Assembly (NCBI GenBank): GCA_046331095.1
Contig: JAXLRM010000003.1
Location: 1,436,405-1,500,404, forward strand
DNA length: 64,000 nucleotides
Source of the DNA: JAIBAC01 sp046331095
GTDB taxonomy: Bacteria > Actinomycetota > Acidimicrobiia > UBA2766
Direction of reading: 5' to 3'
The notes beneath the pieces were generated by a model, which worked only from the letters and a program-made list of their open reading frames with translations, did no database searches and had not been told where the DNA came from. Positions 42,181 through 50,967 of the stretch are shown in pieces. Made by a program: the position numbers and the translations under genes. Position 1 is the first letter of the stretch. Each line of letters begins with the position of its first letter.

Positions 42181-43298
42181 TGGCGGTGACGATCTACCTG
42201 GACCACGCGTCGGCCACCCCTCTGCTACCCGCGGCGCGAGCGGCGATGATGCCCTGGCTCGAACGCAGCGCCGACCCCGCACGCGTGCACTCGGCAGGCC
42301 GCGAGGCACGCGCCGCGGTGGAGTCGGCCCGCGACCAGGTCGGCGAGCGCCTCGGGGTCAGGCCCCGCGACGTGATCTTCACGGCCTCGGCCACCGAGGC
42401 GCTCAACTGGGTCGTGTACGCCGCCGCCGGGCTCACGCCCAAGTCCCGCGGACCCTGGGGGCGCCGCATCGTCGTCACAGCGGTCGAGCACACGGCCGTG
42501 CTCGACGCCGCCCGCCTCGCGGCCGCCAAGGCGGGCCTCGAGGTCGTCGAGGTCGGCGTCGGCCCCGACGGCACCGTGGCCCCCTTCGACGTCCCGCCCG
42601 ACACCGCGCTGGTCGCGTGCCAGCACGTGAACCACGAGACCGGTGTCGTCCAGCCCATCGAAGCGACCGCCGAGCGATGCGCGGCGGCGGGTGTCCGCCT
42701 CCTCGTCGACGCGTGCCAGTCCGTCGGCATGGCCGTGCCGCAAGCGGATTTCGTCGTCGTGTCGGGACGCAAGTTGGGCGGCCCTGCGGGCACCGGCGCC
42801 CTCGGTCTCGGCTGGCGCGTGCGCATCGACCCCCTCCTCGTCGGCGGGGAGCAGGAGCTCCTGCGCCGCGCCGGGGGCGAGGACGTCGCCGGTATCGTCG
42901 GCCTCGGTGCCGCGTGCGCGACGTCGTTCCCGGACCACATCACGGACCTGCGCGACCGCCTCGCGGCGGGACTCGAGGCGGTCGACGGCGTCGAGGTCCT
43001 CGGCCTCGGTGCCCGACGCGCCCCCCAGATCGTGTGCTGCACCGCGGCGCCGCTCGGTGGCGAGGCACTCCTGATCGGGCTGGACCGGGCGGGGATCATG
43101 GCGAACTCGGGCTCGTCTTGTGCTGCGGAACGGCTCGAACCGAGCCACGTCCTCCGCGCCATGGGCGCCGACGCAGACTCCTCCCTGCGTTTCGGGCTCG
43201 GATGGGACACGACGCCCGCCGACGTCGACGCCGTCCTCGAGACGCTCCCGTCACTCGTGGCGGCCCTGCGCAGGCTTCGCGAGCGATCCGGTGCCTGA
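42180..43298 (+). CDS. Cysteine desulfurase-like PLP enzyme (NifS/IscS group)
   Basis: 372-residue class V aminotransferase-fold enzyme. It has YLDHASATPL near the start, EHTAVL, NHETGVVQP, DACQS and the PLP lysine in VSGRKLGGPAGTGAL. The mobile cysteine loop reads SSCAAERLEPSHVL, so the nucleophile is kept. It would supply sulfur for cluster assembly. The GTG start shares its first base with the regulator's stop. The PLP loop has GRK where most NifS proteins have HKF or HKI, a modest divergence. Confidence 0.85.
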   Translation: MAVTIYLDHASATPLLPAARAAMMPWLERSADPARVHSAGREARAAVESARDQVGERLGVRPRDVIFTASATEALNWVVYAAAGLTPKSRGPWGRRIVVTAVEHTAVLDAARLAAAKAGLEVVEVGVGPDGTVAPFDVPPDTALVACQHVNHETGVVQPIEATAERCAAAGVRLLVDACQSVGMAVPQADFVVVSGRKLGGPAGTGALGLGWRVRIDPLLVGGEQELLRRAGGEDVAGIVGLGAACATSFPDHITDLRDRLAAGLEAVDGVEVLGLGARRAPQIVCCTAAPLGGEALLIGLDRAGIMANSGSSCAAERLEPSHVLRAMGADADSSLRFGLGWDTTPADVDAVLETLPSLVAALRRLRERSGA

Positions 43299-43884
43299 GG
43301 CCCACGACACCGACGCGGCGCCGGGGGAGCACGCTGGCGATGGGCCGCGCTGGTCGCGGATCCTGCCGGTCGTCCTGATCGTGCTGCTGCCCACCCTCGT
43401 GGTCGCGTTCGTCGTCTTCGGCACGGGCCAGAACCACGGGCCCGGCTACGGGGGCCCCGCGACCGCGGCACCCGTGGTGGCGGGAGGGCGATCGGCGACG
43501 AGCGAGCTCCTGGCGTCCCTCGACCCGGCCCTGGGCTGCACGGCGACCGATCAGACCACCATCGCCCACGTGAACCAGCTCTTCGCTAGCGGGCGCCTCG
43601 ACCCAGCCAGGATCCCGGCACCGCTGGGTGCGGTCACCTGCACCGGTGGCGGCATCGTCCGCGACTACGTCGCGTTCTCGCGGGCAGAGGACGCCCGGTC
43701 GCTCTTCGACGCCGCAGGCGCGGCGACCGCAGCCGACGTCGGGACCGGGCCGGGGGACGACTGCCGTCACCTCGTCGCTGCCGGCGTCGTCTTGCTCACC
43801 TGCTCGAGCCACCCCGAGATCGTGTGGAGTGCACGGGCGAGCGGGCTCACGGGAACTGCGATCCTCGAACAGCTCGGTCGATAG
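43291..43884 (+). CDS. Membrane-anchored protein of unknown function
   Basis: 197 residues with a charged N-terminus, one membrane helix (ILPVVLIVLLPTLVVAFVVFG, about 24-44) and an exported domain with four cysteines (GCTATD, VTCTGG, DDCRHL, LTCSSH), probably two disulfides. It overlaps the desulfurase gene by eight bases and precedes a TlpA-like thioredoxin by nine. The export of cysteines beside a thiol oxidoreductase suggests a redox substrate or partner, which is inferred. Confidence 0.6.
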   Translation: MPEAHDTDAAPGEHAGDGPRWSRILPVVLIVLLPTLVVAFVVFGTGQNHGPGYGGPATAAPVVAGGRSATSELLASLDPALGCTATDQTTIAHVNQLFASGRLDPARIPAPLGAVTCTGGGIVRDYVAFSRAEDARSLFDAAGAATAADVGTGPGDDCRHLVAAGVVLLTCSSHPEIVWSARASGLTGTAILEQLGR

Positions 43885-43893
43885 GCTGGTCCG

Positions 43894-44556
43894 ATGCAGG
43901 AGACGACGACCGCGAGCCCCGGAGAGACAGGCGCAGACGGCGACGCCGGCCCGCTCGGCACCGACCCCGACAAGGGGTCCTACCGTCTGCTCATGGCGGT
44001 GGTTGCCCTCCTGCTGATCGGGCTCGTGGTCGCCGCCGTGGTCCTCGGCACGAGCGGGTCACCCGAGGCGACCGACGCCTCGGACTCTGCCCAGTCGGCG
44101 CCTGCGGGGGCAGCGAAGGACCCCGAGATCAAGTACCCCGAACAGACCCCGGGGCCGGCGCCCGAGTTCGAGTTCACGACCTTCGACGGCCGCACCGAGT
44201 CGCTGTCGGCCCTGCGGGGCACGCCCGTGGTCCTGAACTTCTGGGCGTCGTGGTGCGTGCCGTGTCGCAAGGAGATGCCTGCGTTCCAACAGGTCTCCGA
44301 CGAGCTCACGGGCAAGGTCGCGTTCGTGGGCCTCGCGTCACAGGACGGCGAGGCAGATGCACGCCGCTTCGCCGAGGCAAACTCGATCCGGTACACGCTC
44401 GGCCTCGAACCCGACGGCCTGTCGGAGTCGATGGGGGTCTACGGATTGCCCTCGACGTTCCTTGTCGACGCGGACGGGATGATCGTCGAGGCCCACTTCG
44501 GCCAGCTCTCCTACGACAAGCTCATGGAGAAACTCCACAAGTACGGCTTCGCCTGA
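43894..44556 (+). CDS. TlpA/ResA-like membrane-anchored thioredoxin
   Basis: 220 residues: an N-terminal membrane anchor (about 30-52), a linker, then a thioredoxin fold of the AhpC/TlpA type with WCVPC (about residue 120) and cis-proline GLPSTF. It should reduce disulfides outside the membrane, fed by CcdA encoded 580 bases away. TAGGCT (43882-43887) six bases before the ATG predicts a leaderless mRNA. Confidence 0.88.
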   Translation: MQETTTASPGETGADGDAGPLGTDPDKGSYRLLMAVVALLLIGLVVAAVVLGTSGSPEATDASDSAQSAPAGAAKDPEIKYPEQTPGPAPEFEFTTFDGRTESLSALRGTPVVLNFWASWCVPCRKEMPAFQQVSDELTGKVAFVGLASQDGEADARRFAEANSIRYTLGLEPDGLSESMGVYGLPSTFLVDADGMIVEAHFGQLSYDKLMEKLHKYGFA

Positions 44557-44585
44557 TCTCGCCCGGCTGCGACCCGGCGGGCGGG

Positions 44586-45062
44586 TCAGGTACCGGCCTC
44601 GACCTCTGCCTTGAGCTGGGCGAGGCCCTTCTCGAAGTCCTTGCCCACGAGCTTGTCCATGCTCGTGAAGATCCCCATCACACGGGTCATGAAGGTCTTC
44701 CTGCCGGTCATCGTCCACGTCACACGGGTGCCGTCGTCGCCCGAGGAAAGAGAGAAGTCGATCTTGTTGTGGGCCTTGAACGGCTTGAGGAACTCGAGGT
44801 CGATCCGGACCTGGCTCTGCTCGGTGACGTCGACGATCTCCATGCGGCCCGCGCCTGCCTTGCGGTTGCCCTGCCAGGCGTAGACCGCGCCGACGCCGCT
44901 ATCCGTGCCGCTGAAGGTTCGCTCCATCGCCGGGTCGACGTCCTCCCACGGCGACCAGTCCTTCCATCGGTGGAAGTCGACCAGCTCCCTACAGACGCTC
45001 GCGGCCGGGGCGTCGATGACCGTCTCGCGCTGCACTTCGTACATACCGGTTCCGGCTGCCAT
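44586..45062 (-). CDS. SRPBCC-family protein
   Basis: 158-residue polyketide-cyclase-like START domain, starting VQRETVIDAPAASVCRELVDFHRWKDWSPWE, a standard SRPBCC opening, with a long C-terminal helix. A GAGGAGA ribosome-binding site precedes the ATG. It lies between ccdA and the convergent TlpA-like gene. Ligand unknown. Confidence 0.78.
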   Translation of the reverse strand: MAAGTGMYEVQRETVIDAPAASVCRELVDFHRWKDWSPWEDVDPAMERTFSGTDSGVGAVYAWQGNRKAGAGRMEIVDVTEQSQVRIDLEFLKPFKAHNKIDFSLSSGDDGTRVTWTMTGRKTFMTRVMGIFTSMDKLVGKDFEKGLAQLKAEVEAGT

Positions 45063-45139
45063 GCTCGTCTCCTCTGGGGCCTCCCTGGGGCCTCCCTGGG
45101 GCTCAGCCGCACGGGCTCAGCCGCACGATACCGCAGGCG

Positions 45140-45880
45140 TCAGATCGCGGTGAGTCCTTCGAGGCCGAGCCAATCCATCACGCCGATGATCTGCTGGGAC
45201 AGCCACGTCACCTTGCCGAAGACCATCAGCAGCCCGAAGACGATCATGATGGCACCGGCAACGGCGTTGATGATGCGGGAGTGGCGCTTGAACCAGCCGA
45301 ACACGCGGCTCATCTCGCTCAGCGCGAGGCCCGCGAGAAGGAACGGGACGCCGAGGCCGATCGCGTAGGCGACGAGGAGCGCGATGCCGCGCCCGACGCT
45401 GGCGCTGGCGGCCGCGACGGTCAGGACCCCGCCGAGAATGGGGCCGATGCAGGGTGTCCAGCCGAACGCGAACGCCATCCCCATCACCGGAGCACCCCAA
45501 CCACCGAGGGAGTCCCCCACCCGGAAGCGGCGCTCGCGTTCGAGCCACATCGGCCGCACGACCCCGGCGAGGAACACGCCGAACACGATGATCACGACCC
45601 CGAACACGATCTCGAAGGGTCGTTGGTGGCGCACGAGGAACTTCCCCACGGTCGCGGCGCTTGCCCCGAGTAGGACGAAGACGACCGTGAAGCCGACCAT
45701 GAACAGCCCGACCCCGCGCATGACCTTGAGGCGCTGCTCGCGTGCAGTCTCGCGCTCCTGCAGCTCCGCGACCGAGACCCCCGTCACGATCGACAGGTAG
45801 GCGGGCACCAGGGGCAGCACGCACGGCGACAGGAACGAGATCATCCCGGCGCCGAACGCCGCCAGAAGGGAGACGTCCAC
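45140..45880 (-). CDS. ccdA: Cytochrome c biogenesis protein CcdA
   Basis: 246-residue membrane protein with six helices. The two redox cysteines are in SFLSPCVLPLVPAY (first helix) and GWTPCIGPILG (fourth helix). It moves electrons from cytoplasmic thioredoxin to exported thioredoxins such as the TlpA-like protein nearby. The GTG at 45880 is preferred because TATGGT lies six bases upstream, predicting a leaderless mRNA; an ATG at 45910 is the alternative. Confidence 0.9.
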   Translation of the reverse strand: MDVSLLAAFGAGMISFLSPCVLPLVPAYLSIVTGVSVAELQERETAREQRLKVMRGVGLFMVGFTVVFVLLGASAATVGKFLVRHQRPFEIVFGVVIIVFGVFLAGVVRPMWLERERRFRVGDSLGGWGAPVMGMAFAFGWTPCIGPILGGVLTVAAASASVGRGIALLVAYAIGLGVPFLLAGLALSEMSRVFGWFKRHSRIINAVAGAIMIVFGLLMVFGKVTWLSQQIIGVMDWLGLEGLTAI

Positions 45881-45925
45881 CCACTCACCATACGAGTCCC
45901 GCGGGCGCATCCCGGAACCGTGCTC

Positions 45926-46726
45926 TCAGCGGCCCTCGAAGCGGGGGGCACGCTTCTCGGCGAATGCGGCGAGGCCTTCCCTCAGGTCGGCGGACGCGTA
46001 CACGGTCTCGGACGCGTCGCGGTGGCGGGCGTGGGCCGGATCGGAGGCGGTGAGCCACCAACCGTCCACGACCGACTGGATCGCGGCCTTGTGGCCCAGG
46101 ACCGAAAGGGGCGCCCGCGACGCGACGAGGCCCGCCCAGTGCGTCGCACGTCCGAGGACCTCGCCGGCGGGGAGGACCTCGTGGACGAACCCGAGGGCCG
46201 CCGCTTCGGTGCCGTCCACCGGCTCGCCGGTGATTAGCAGGCGCCGCGCCGCGGTCGGACCGAACTCGCAAACGAGCCGGTTCAGGTTCACGATGTCGAG
46301 TTGGAGGCCGATGCGCGCCGCCGGGATACCGATCCTGGCATCGGTGGCCACGATCCGCAGGTCGCACGCCGCGAGGATCTGGCAGCCGGCGCCGAGCGCC
46401 GGCCCGGCAACGGCGGCGACGAAGGGGATGCGGAAGTGCGCCATCCGCTCCAACAAGTCCTGGAACATGGGGAGGAAGCCGCCCCGGTCCGAGGTCTCGT
46501 CGAAGTCACCGAAGTCCGCCCCGGCGCAGAAGGCCGGCGGCTCACCCACGACGACGACCGCGCGCACGCCGGGATCGGCCTCGACGCGGTCGAGGGCATC
46601 GTGGAAACGCTGGGTCATCGCGACGCTGAGCGCGTTGCGCCGCGAGGGCCGTGTGAGCGTGAGCGTGGCAACTGCGGCGTCGGCGTCGACGGTGACTGCG
46701 ACGTCGCCGAGGTCTGGTCCGGCCAT
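45926..46726 (-). CDS. Enoyl-CoA hydratase/isomerase family protein (1)
   Basis: 266-residue crotonase-fold enzyme. The oxyanion-hole regions are FCAGADFGDFD and AVAGPALGAGCQILAACDL, and the family's PSRRNALSVAM is near the N-terminus. The second catalytic glutamate region reads RIGIPAARIGLQLD, so the usual glutamate pair is not obvious and the reaction may not be hydration. TACGCT (46739-46734, minus strand) seven bases before the ATG predicts a leaderless mRNA and overlaps the divergent promoter of the next gene. Confidence 0.85.
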   Translation of the reverse strand: MAGPDLGDVAVTVDADAAVATLTLTRPSRRNALSVAMTQRFHDALDRVEADPGVRAVVVVGEPPAFCAGADFGDFDETSDRGGFLPMFQDLLERMAHFRIPFVAAVAGPALGAGCQILAACDLRIVATDARIGIPAARIGLQLDIVNLNRLVCEFGPTAARRLLITGEPVDGTEAAALGFVHEVLPAGEVLGRATHWAGLVASRAPLSVLGHKAAIQSVVDGWWLTASDPAHARHRDASETVYASADLREGLAAFAEKRAPRFEGR

Positions 46727-46733
46727 GGGCGGC

Positions 46734-46743
46734 AGCGTACCTT
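46734..46743. promoter_or_regulatory. Back-to-back leaderless promoters
   Basis: Minus-strand TACGCT (46739-46734) stands seven bases before the ATG at 46726, and plus-strand TACCTT (46738-46743) stands seven bases before the GTG at 46751. The hexamers share the central TA. Both genes would start transcription exactly at their start codons from one symmetric site. Confidence 0.55.
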
Positions 46744-46750
46744 CCGGTCG

Positions 46751-47107
46751 GTGGACGCAGTGGACGGGTTCCTCGAGCACTACGGCGTGGACGGCCGGCG
46801 CATCCTCGACGTGGGTTGCCGGGACGGTGCCCTGCGCGATCACCTCGAACGCCACCACCCGGGCTTCCTGTCCTACCTCGGGGTCGACTCCGCCGAAGCA
46901 GTGGCGCGGGCACGGCAGTCCCATCCGGACGCACACAGGGACTTCGCCGTCCGCGACGTGGCGGCGCAGCCCTTCCCGCCAGGGGCCTTCGACCTCGTCG
47001 TCTCGCTGAGCGGCGACGGTCCTTCACTGTCGATCCTCGCCGAGATGGCCTCGGTGGCGGCACTGCGCCTGCGCGGGGACGGCACGGCGGAAGCGGCGCC
47101 GGGGTAG
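46751..47107 (+). CDS. Short class I methyltransferase-like protein
   Basis: 118 residues. The SAM-binding motif I (RILDVGCRDGALRDHL) and an acidic motif II (LGVDSAEAV) are clear, and FDLVVSLSG matches motif IV. It stops soon after, so the C-terminal half of a normal methyltransferase is missing. It could be a truncated pseudogene-like remnant or a minimal SAM-binding protein. The GTG start has TACCTT seven bases upstream. Confidence 0.6.
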   Translation: MDAVDGFLEHYGVDGRRILDVGCRDGALRDHLERHHPGFLSYLGVDSAEAVARARQSHPDAHRDFAVRDVAAQPFPPGAFDLVVSLSGDGPSLSILAEMASVAALRLRGDGTAEAAPG

Positions 47108-47110
47108 GGC

Positions 47111-47905
47111 TCAGCGCCCTTTCCACTCGGGTTCGCGCTTCTGCATGAACGCGGCGATTCCCTCGGCGGTGTCCTCGGCAGTCGTGTTCACCGACAGCAT
47201 CGCCTGCAGGTAGGCAAGGGCGGCGTCGCGGGGCATGTCGCGTGTGGCGTAGAAGGCGTCGCGGCCGAGGTGCAGGATCGCCGGCGACTTCGACGTGAGC
47301 ACGCCCACGAACTCCGCCACGTGGGCGTCGAGCTCCTCGGGTGCGCTCACCGAGCGCACGAAGCCGATGCGGGCGGCCTCGGCAGCGCCGACGCGGCGAC
47401 CCGTCATCATGAGCTCCAGCGCGGTCTTGGGCGCCATCGCGTCCATCAGCACGACCGAGATCATCATCGGCCACAGGCCCCGGTCGATCTCGGGGGCCCC
47501 GAAGGTCGCCCGCTCCGACGCCATCACGAAATCGCACGCGAGTGCGAGGCCCATGCCCCCTGCGAGGCAGTAGCCCTGCACTCGGGCGACGATGGGCTTG
47601 CCGAGACGCCACATGTCGCGGAACAGGTCGGCGAGATGACCGCGTGCGTGGTGCAGGTCGAGCGGGCCGGGCAGGTCGTCGCCGACGAAGCTCGCCCCGA
47701 GGTCGGCGCCCGCACAGAACGCCTTCTCGCCTGCCCCTGCAAGGACGACGGCGTGCACATCCACGTCGGCCTTGGCAGCCGCGAACGCCTCGCGCAACTC
47801 CGCCATCACCTGCGGCGACATCGCGTTGTGCCGCTCCGGGCGGTTGATCGTCACCGTGGCGACCCGCCCGGCGACGTCGTAGAGGACCGTCTCGAACTCC
47901 GCCAT
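47111..47905 (-). CDS. Enoyl-CoA hydratase/isomerase family protein (2)
   Basis: 264-residue crotonase. Motifs NRPERHNAMSPQV, FCAGADLGASF, GYCLAGGMGLALACD and FGAPEIDRGLWPMM are present; the glutamate in the last supports true hydratase or related chemistry. The ATG lies eight bases after TAGCTT (47919-47914, minus strand). The methyltransferase-like gene is convergent, three bases away. It belongs with the other fatty-acid genes of the window. Confidence 0.88.
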   Translation of the reverse strand: MAEFETVLYDVAGRVATVTINRPERHNAMSPQVMAELREAFAAAKADVDVHAVVLAGAGEKAFCAGADLGASFVGDDLPGPLDLHHARGHLADLFRDMWRLGKPIVARVQGYCLAGGMGLALACDFVMASERATFGAPEIDRGLWPMMISVVLMDAMAPKTALELMMTGRRVGAAEAARIGFVRSVSAPEELDAHVAEFVGVLTSKSPAILHLGRDAFYATRDMPRDAALAYLQAMLSVNTTAEDTAEGIAAFMQKREPEWKGR

Positions 47906-47934
47906 GGGCCGCGAAGCTACCCGTCCCACACCCG

Positions 47935-48068
47935 TTCTGGGCGCTGGGACCCGGCCCGGACCCGTTCTGGGCGCGCCTGGCCCATCCGGATGGGGTGGGC
48001 GCGCCCAGGTCGGGATTTCGTCGGGTGGGCGCGCCCAGGTCGGGTCGGGCTGCCGGGCGGTCGCCGGG
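47935..48068. repeat. Dispersed inverted-repeat element, family C copies
   Basis: A full copy (47961-48044) and a broken one (from 47932) fill the gap between topA and the hydratase gene. The stem is CTGGGCGCGCC with GGCGCGCCCAG around CCATCCGGATGG, and GGTGGGCGCGCCCAGGTCGG is repeated (about 47995 and 48025). It aligns over about 80 bases with the element upstream of pilA at 18418. Confidence 0.65.
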
Positions 48069-48071
48069 TGA

Positions 48072-50567
48072 TCAGGACGTGGGGGCCTTCTCGATCGCCT
48101 CGCGGGGGAACTTCTTCTTGCACTCGGTGCAGGTGAGGGTGGCACCGGCGCCGGCGAGAAGGCCGCCGCACTCGGGGCAGGGCACCGGGTGGGGCTTCTC
48201 CCACGCCACGAAGTCGCAGTCCGGGTACTTGTTGCAGCCGTAGAAGGTCTTGCCCTTCTTCGACCTGCGCGCGACGAGCTCACCGCCGCCGCACTTGGGG
48301 CACTTGACACCGGTCGACTGCTCGATGCGCTTGATGTGCTTGCAGTCGGGGTAGCGGCTGCAGCCGAGGAAGGCGCCGAAGCGGCCGCGCCGCATCTGCA
48401 TGGTCCCCTCGCCGCACTCGGGGCAGGCCTCGCCGCCACCGTGGGCCTTCGCCTCGGCGAGGTCCTCGTCGAGGGGACGCGAGTACGTGCACTCGGGATA
48501 GCCGCTGCACGCGATGAACTGCCCGTAGCGGCCGCGCTTCTTGACCAGGTCGTGGTTGCCGCACTCGGGGCAGGTCTCCCCGATCGGCTCCGGCTCCCAG
48601 TCGCCCTCGGCGGTGCCGAGCGGGCGGCTGAAGTCGCACGAGTCGGGGTTGTTCGTACACGCCACGAACCGGCGACCACGGAAGCCGGTGCGGAACTCCA
48701 GCGGCGCCCCGCATTGGGGGCAGCCGCCCATGACCTTCTCGATGCGGCGCTCGAGCTCGTCGTGGAACGAGCGCACCTCGGGCTTCCACTCCCGGCGGCC
48801 TGCGGCGATCTCGTCGAGGTCGGCCTCCATCGTCGCGGTGAAGCTGTAGTCGACGTACTCGGGGAAGTGCTTGGCGAGGAAGTCGCTGACGCTCGTGCCG
48901 ATCTCGGTCGGCTCGAAACGCTTGGCCTCGAGGCGGACGTACTCGCGCTCCTTGATCGTGCCCAACGTGGGCGCGTACGTGGAGGGGCGTCCGATGCCGA
49001 GCTCCTCGAGCTTCTTGACCAGTGACGCCTCCGTGTACCGCGGTGGCGGCTTGGTCTGGTGCTCGCGCTTTTGCACACGCCGCTCCGCCAGCGCATCGCC
49101 CGCGTGCAGCTCGGGCAGGCGCGACTCCTCGGTGTCGTCGCCCTTGCCTTCGGCATCCGCGTCGGCGTCGGTGTCACGGTCCTCGTGGTACACCCGCAGG
49201 AAGCCGTCGAAGACGACGGTCTGCCCCGTGGCGCGCAGCACGTACACGCGACCTCCACCGGAAGGTCGCGCCTCGATGTCGGCGGAGACCTGTTGGAGGA
49301 CGGCATCGGTCATCTGCGAGGCGACCGCGCGCTGCCAGACGAGCCGGTACATGCGCTGCAGGTCGCGGCCGTCACGATGGTCGGCCAACGCAGCGGCAAC
49401 TGCCTCGGGCGTGCGCCGCGCGGAGGTCGGCCGGATCGCCTCGTGGGCCTCCTGAGCGCCTTGGCTGCGGGTCTTGTAGGTGCGGACCCCGTCGTGGTAG
49501 CGCTCGCCGTAGGTGCTACGAACGACCTCACCGATCTCGGTCGTGGCGACCTCGGACATGTTCACCGAGTCGGTCCGCATGTAGGTGATCAGGCCGACCT
49601 GGCCCTCGCCGGGCAGCTCGAGGCCCTCGTAGAGAATCTGCGCGAGGCGCATCGTGCGGCTGGCGCTGTAGCCGAGCTTGCGGGCCGCCTCCTGTTGCAG
49701 CGTCGACGTCGTGAACGGGGGCGTCGGGCGACGCTTGACGTCCTTGCTCTTGACGTCGAGCACGCGCCACGACGAGTCCTGCAGGTCCGCGAGGTAGGTG
49801 TCGGCGAGTCCCGAGTCGACGATCGCGCCCTTGTAGCTGACCGTCTCGCTCGCCTTCGGTCCGTCGCCCTCGGGCGTCAGCACGAGGCGGGGCCGCGACG
49901 TGAAGACGAGGTCCTCGCCGTCGACGGAGACGAGACGCGCGTCGAAGGTCTCTTGCGCGCCTTCTTTCTGGAGACGCGCCCAGATCGAGAAGTAGGCCTC
50001 GGCCTCGAACGCCTCGATCTCGCGCTCGCGGTCCACGACGAGGCGCAGCGCGACCGACTGAACCCGCCCGGCGGAGAGGGCGCTGCCCGACTGCAGCGAG
50101 TCCCACAGCACCGGCGAGAGCCGGTATCCCACGAAGCGGTCGATGATGCGGCGCGCCTGCTGCGCGTCCACGAGGGGCATCTCGATGTCGCGAGGCTGGC
50201 CGAACGCTGCCTTGATCGCGTCCTTGGTGATCTCGCTGAACGTGACCCGCCGTGTGGCCTCGGGCTTGGCCTTGAGCGCCTCGGCGAGGTGCCACGCGAT
50301 CGCCTCGCCCTCGCGGTCGAGGTCGGTGGCGAGCCAGAGCGTCTCGGCCTTGCCGAGCTGGCCCTGGAGCTCTTTCACGAGCTCCTTCTTGTCCTTGGGC
50401 ACGAGGTACTTGACCTCGACGTCGCCGTTGAGCGTGACGCCCATCGTCGACTTGGGGAGGTCGCGCACATGGCCGAACGACGCCTTCACGACGTAGTTGC
50501 GTCCCAGGTACTTCTGGATTGTCTTGGCCTTCGCCGGTGACTCGACGATGACCAGGTTCTTCGCCAT
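48072..50567 (-). CDS. topA: DNA topoisomerase I
   Basis: 831-residue type IA topoisomerase that relaxes negative supercoils. The Toprim domain starts MAKNLVIVESPAKAKTI with ATDLDREGEAIAWHL, and the active tyrosine is in LITYMRTDSV (about residue 310). The C-terminus carries five cysteine modules (CPQC, CPEC, CPEC, CPKC, CPEC starts), four of them full zinc ribbons with a second cysteine pair. Mycobacterial TopA lacks these ribbons and has basic repeats instead. Expression is monocistronic; the upstream gap is a repeat array. Confidence 0.96.
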   Translation of the reverse strand: MAKNLVIVESPAKAKTIQKYLGRNYVVKASFGHVRDLPKSTMGVTLNGDVEVKYLVPKDKKELVKELQGQLGKAETLWLATDLDREGEAIAWHLAEALKAKPEATRRVTFSEITKDAIKAAFGQPRDIEMPLVDAQQARRIIDRFVGYRLSPVLWDSLQSGSALSAGRVQSVALRLVVDREREIEAFEAEAYFSIWARLQKEGAQETFDARLVSVDGEDLVFTSRPRLVLTPEGDGPKASETVSYKGAIVDSGLADTYLADLQDSSWRVLDVKSKDVKRRPTPPFTTSTLQQEAARKLGYSASRTMRLAQILYEGLELPGEGQVGLITYMRTDSVNMSEVATTEIGEVVRSTYGERYHDGVRTYKTRSQGAQEAHEAIRPTSARRTPEAVAAALADHRDGRDLQRMYRLVWQRAVASQMTDAVLQQVSADIEARPSGGGRVYVLRATGQTVVFDGFLRVYHEDRDTDADADAEGKGDDTEESRLPELHAGDALAERRVQKREHQTKPPPRYTEASLVKKLEELGIGRPSTYAPTLGTIKEREYVRLEAKRFEPTEIGTSVSDFLAKHFPEYVDYSFTATMEADLDEIAAGRREWKPEVRSFHDELERRIEKVMGGCPQCGAPLEFRTGFRGRRFVACTNNPDSCDFSRPLGTAEGDWEPEPIGETCPECGNHDLVKKRGRYGQFIACSGYPECTYSRPLDEDLAEAKAHGGGEACPECGEGTMQMRRGRFGAFLGCSRYPDCKHIKRIEQSTGVKCPKCGGGELVARRSKKGKTFYGCNKYPDCDFVAWEKPHPVPCPECGGLLAGAGATLTCTECKKKFPREAIEKAPTS

Positions 50568-50685
50568 GTCCTGACCTGATTCGGTCGGAGGTTGCCCGGA
50601 CTGAACTCACAGCGGGCCGAGATGCCTCGCCAACAGCGCGAGGAGCGGCAGCATTCCCACGCGGCGGGGGGCGCTGTCAATTCGG

Positions 50686-50961
50686 CCTACGCCCGAACGC
50701 GGGCAACGTGTGCCGCCAGCGCGCCACACTGCCCGCGTTTCGGATGGACCTACGCCCGAACGCGGGCAACGTGTGCCACCAGCGCGCCACACTGCCCGCG
50801 TTTCGGATGGACCTACGCCCGAGGCCTACGCCCGGCCTACGCCCGAACGCGGGCAACGTGTGCCGCCAGCGCGCCAGACTGCCCGCGTTTCGGATGGACC
50901 TACGCCCGAACGCGGGCAACGTGTGCCACCAGCGCGCCAGACTGCCCGCGTTTCGGATGGG
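50686..50961. repeat. Tandem inverted-repeat array, family B
   Basis: Four complete units of 63 bases (50686, 50749, 50836, 50899) and two truncated starts (50812-50835) lie upstream of topA. Each unit holds near-perfect arms CGAACGCGGGCA and TGCCCGCGTTTCG around a loop with GTGTGCC. Units alternate between two variants (GCCGCC or GCCACC in the loop). The last unit ends 7 bases before the acyl-CoA dehydrogenase stop. The rest of the 400-base gap (50568-50685) shows nothing else. Confidence 0.85.
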
Positions 50962-50967
50962 CGCGGG

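Noticed and set aside
47906..49306. An open frame continuing the second enoyl-CoA hydratase upstream through topA
   Set aside because: It is a high-GC shadow frame of topA. The hydratase has a clear ATG at 47905 and a promoter-like hexamer just upstream.
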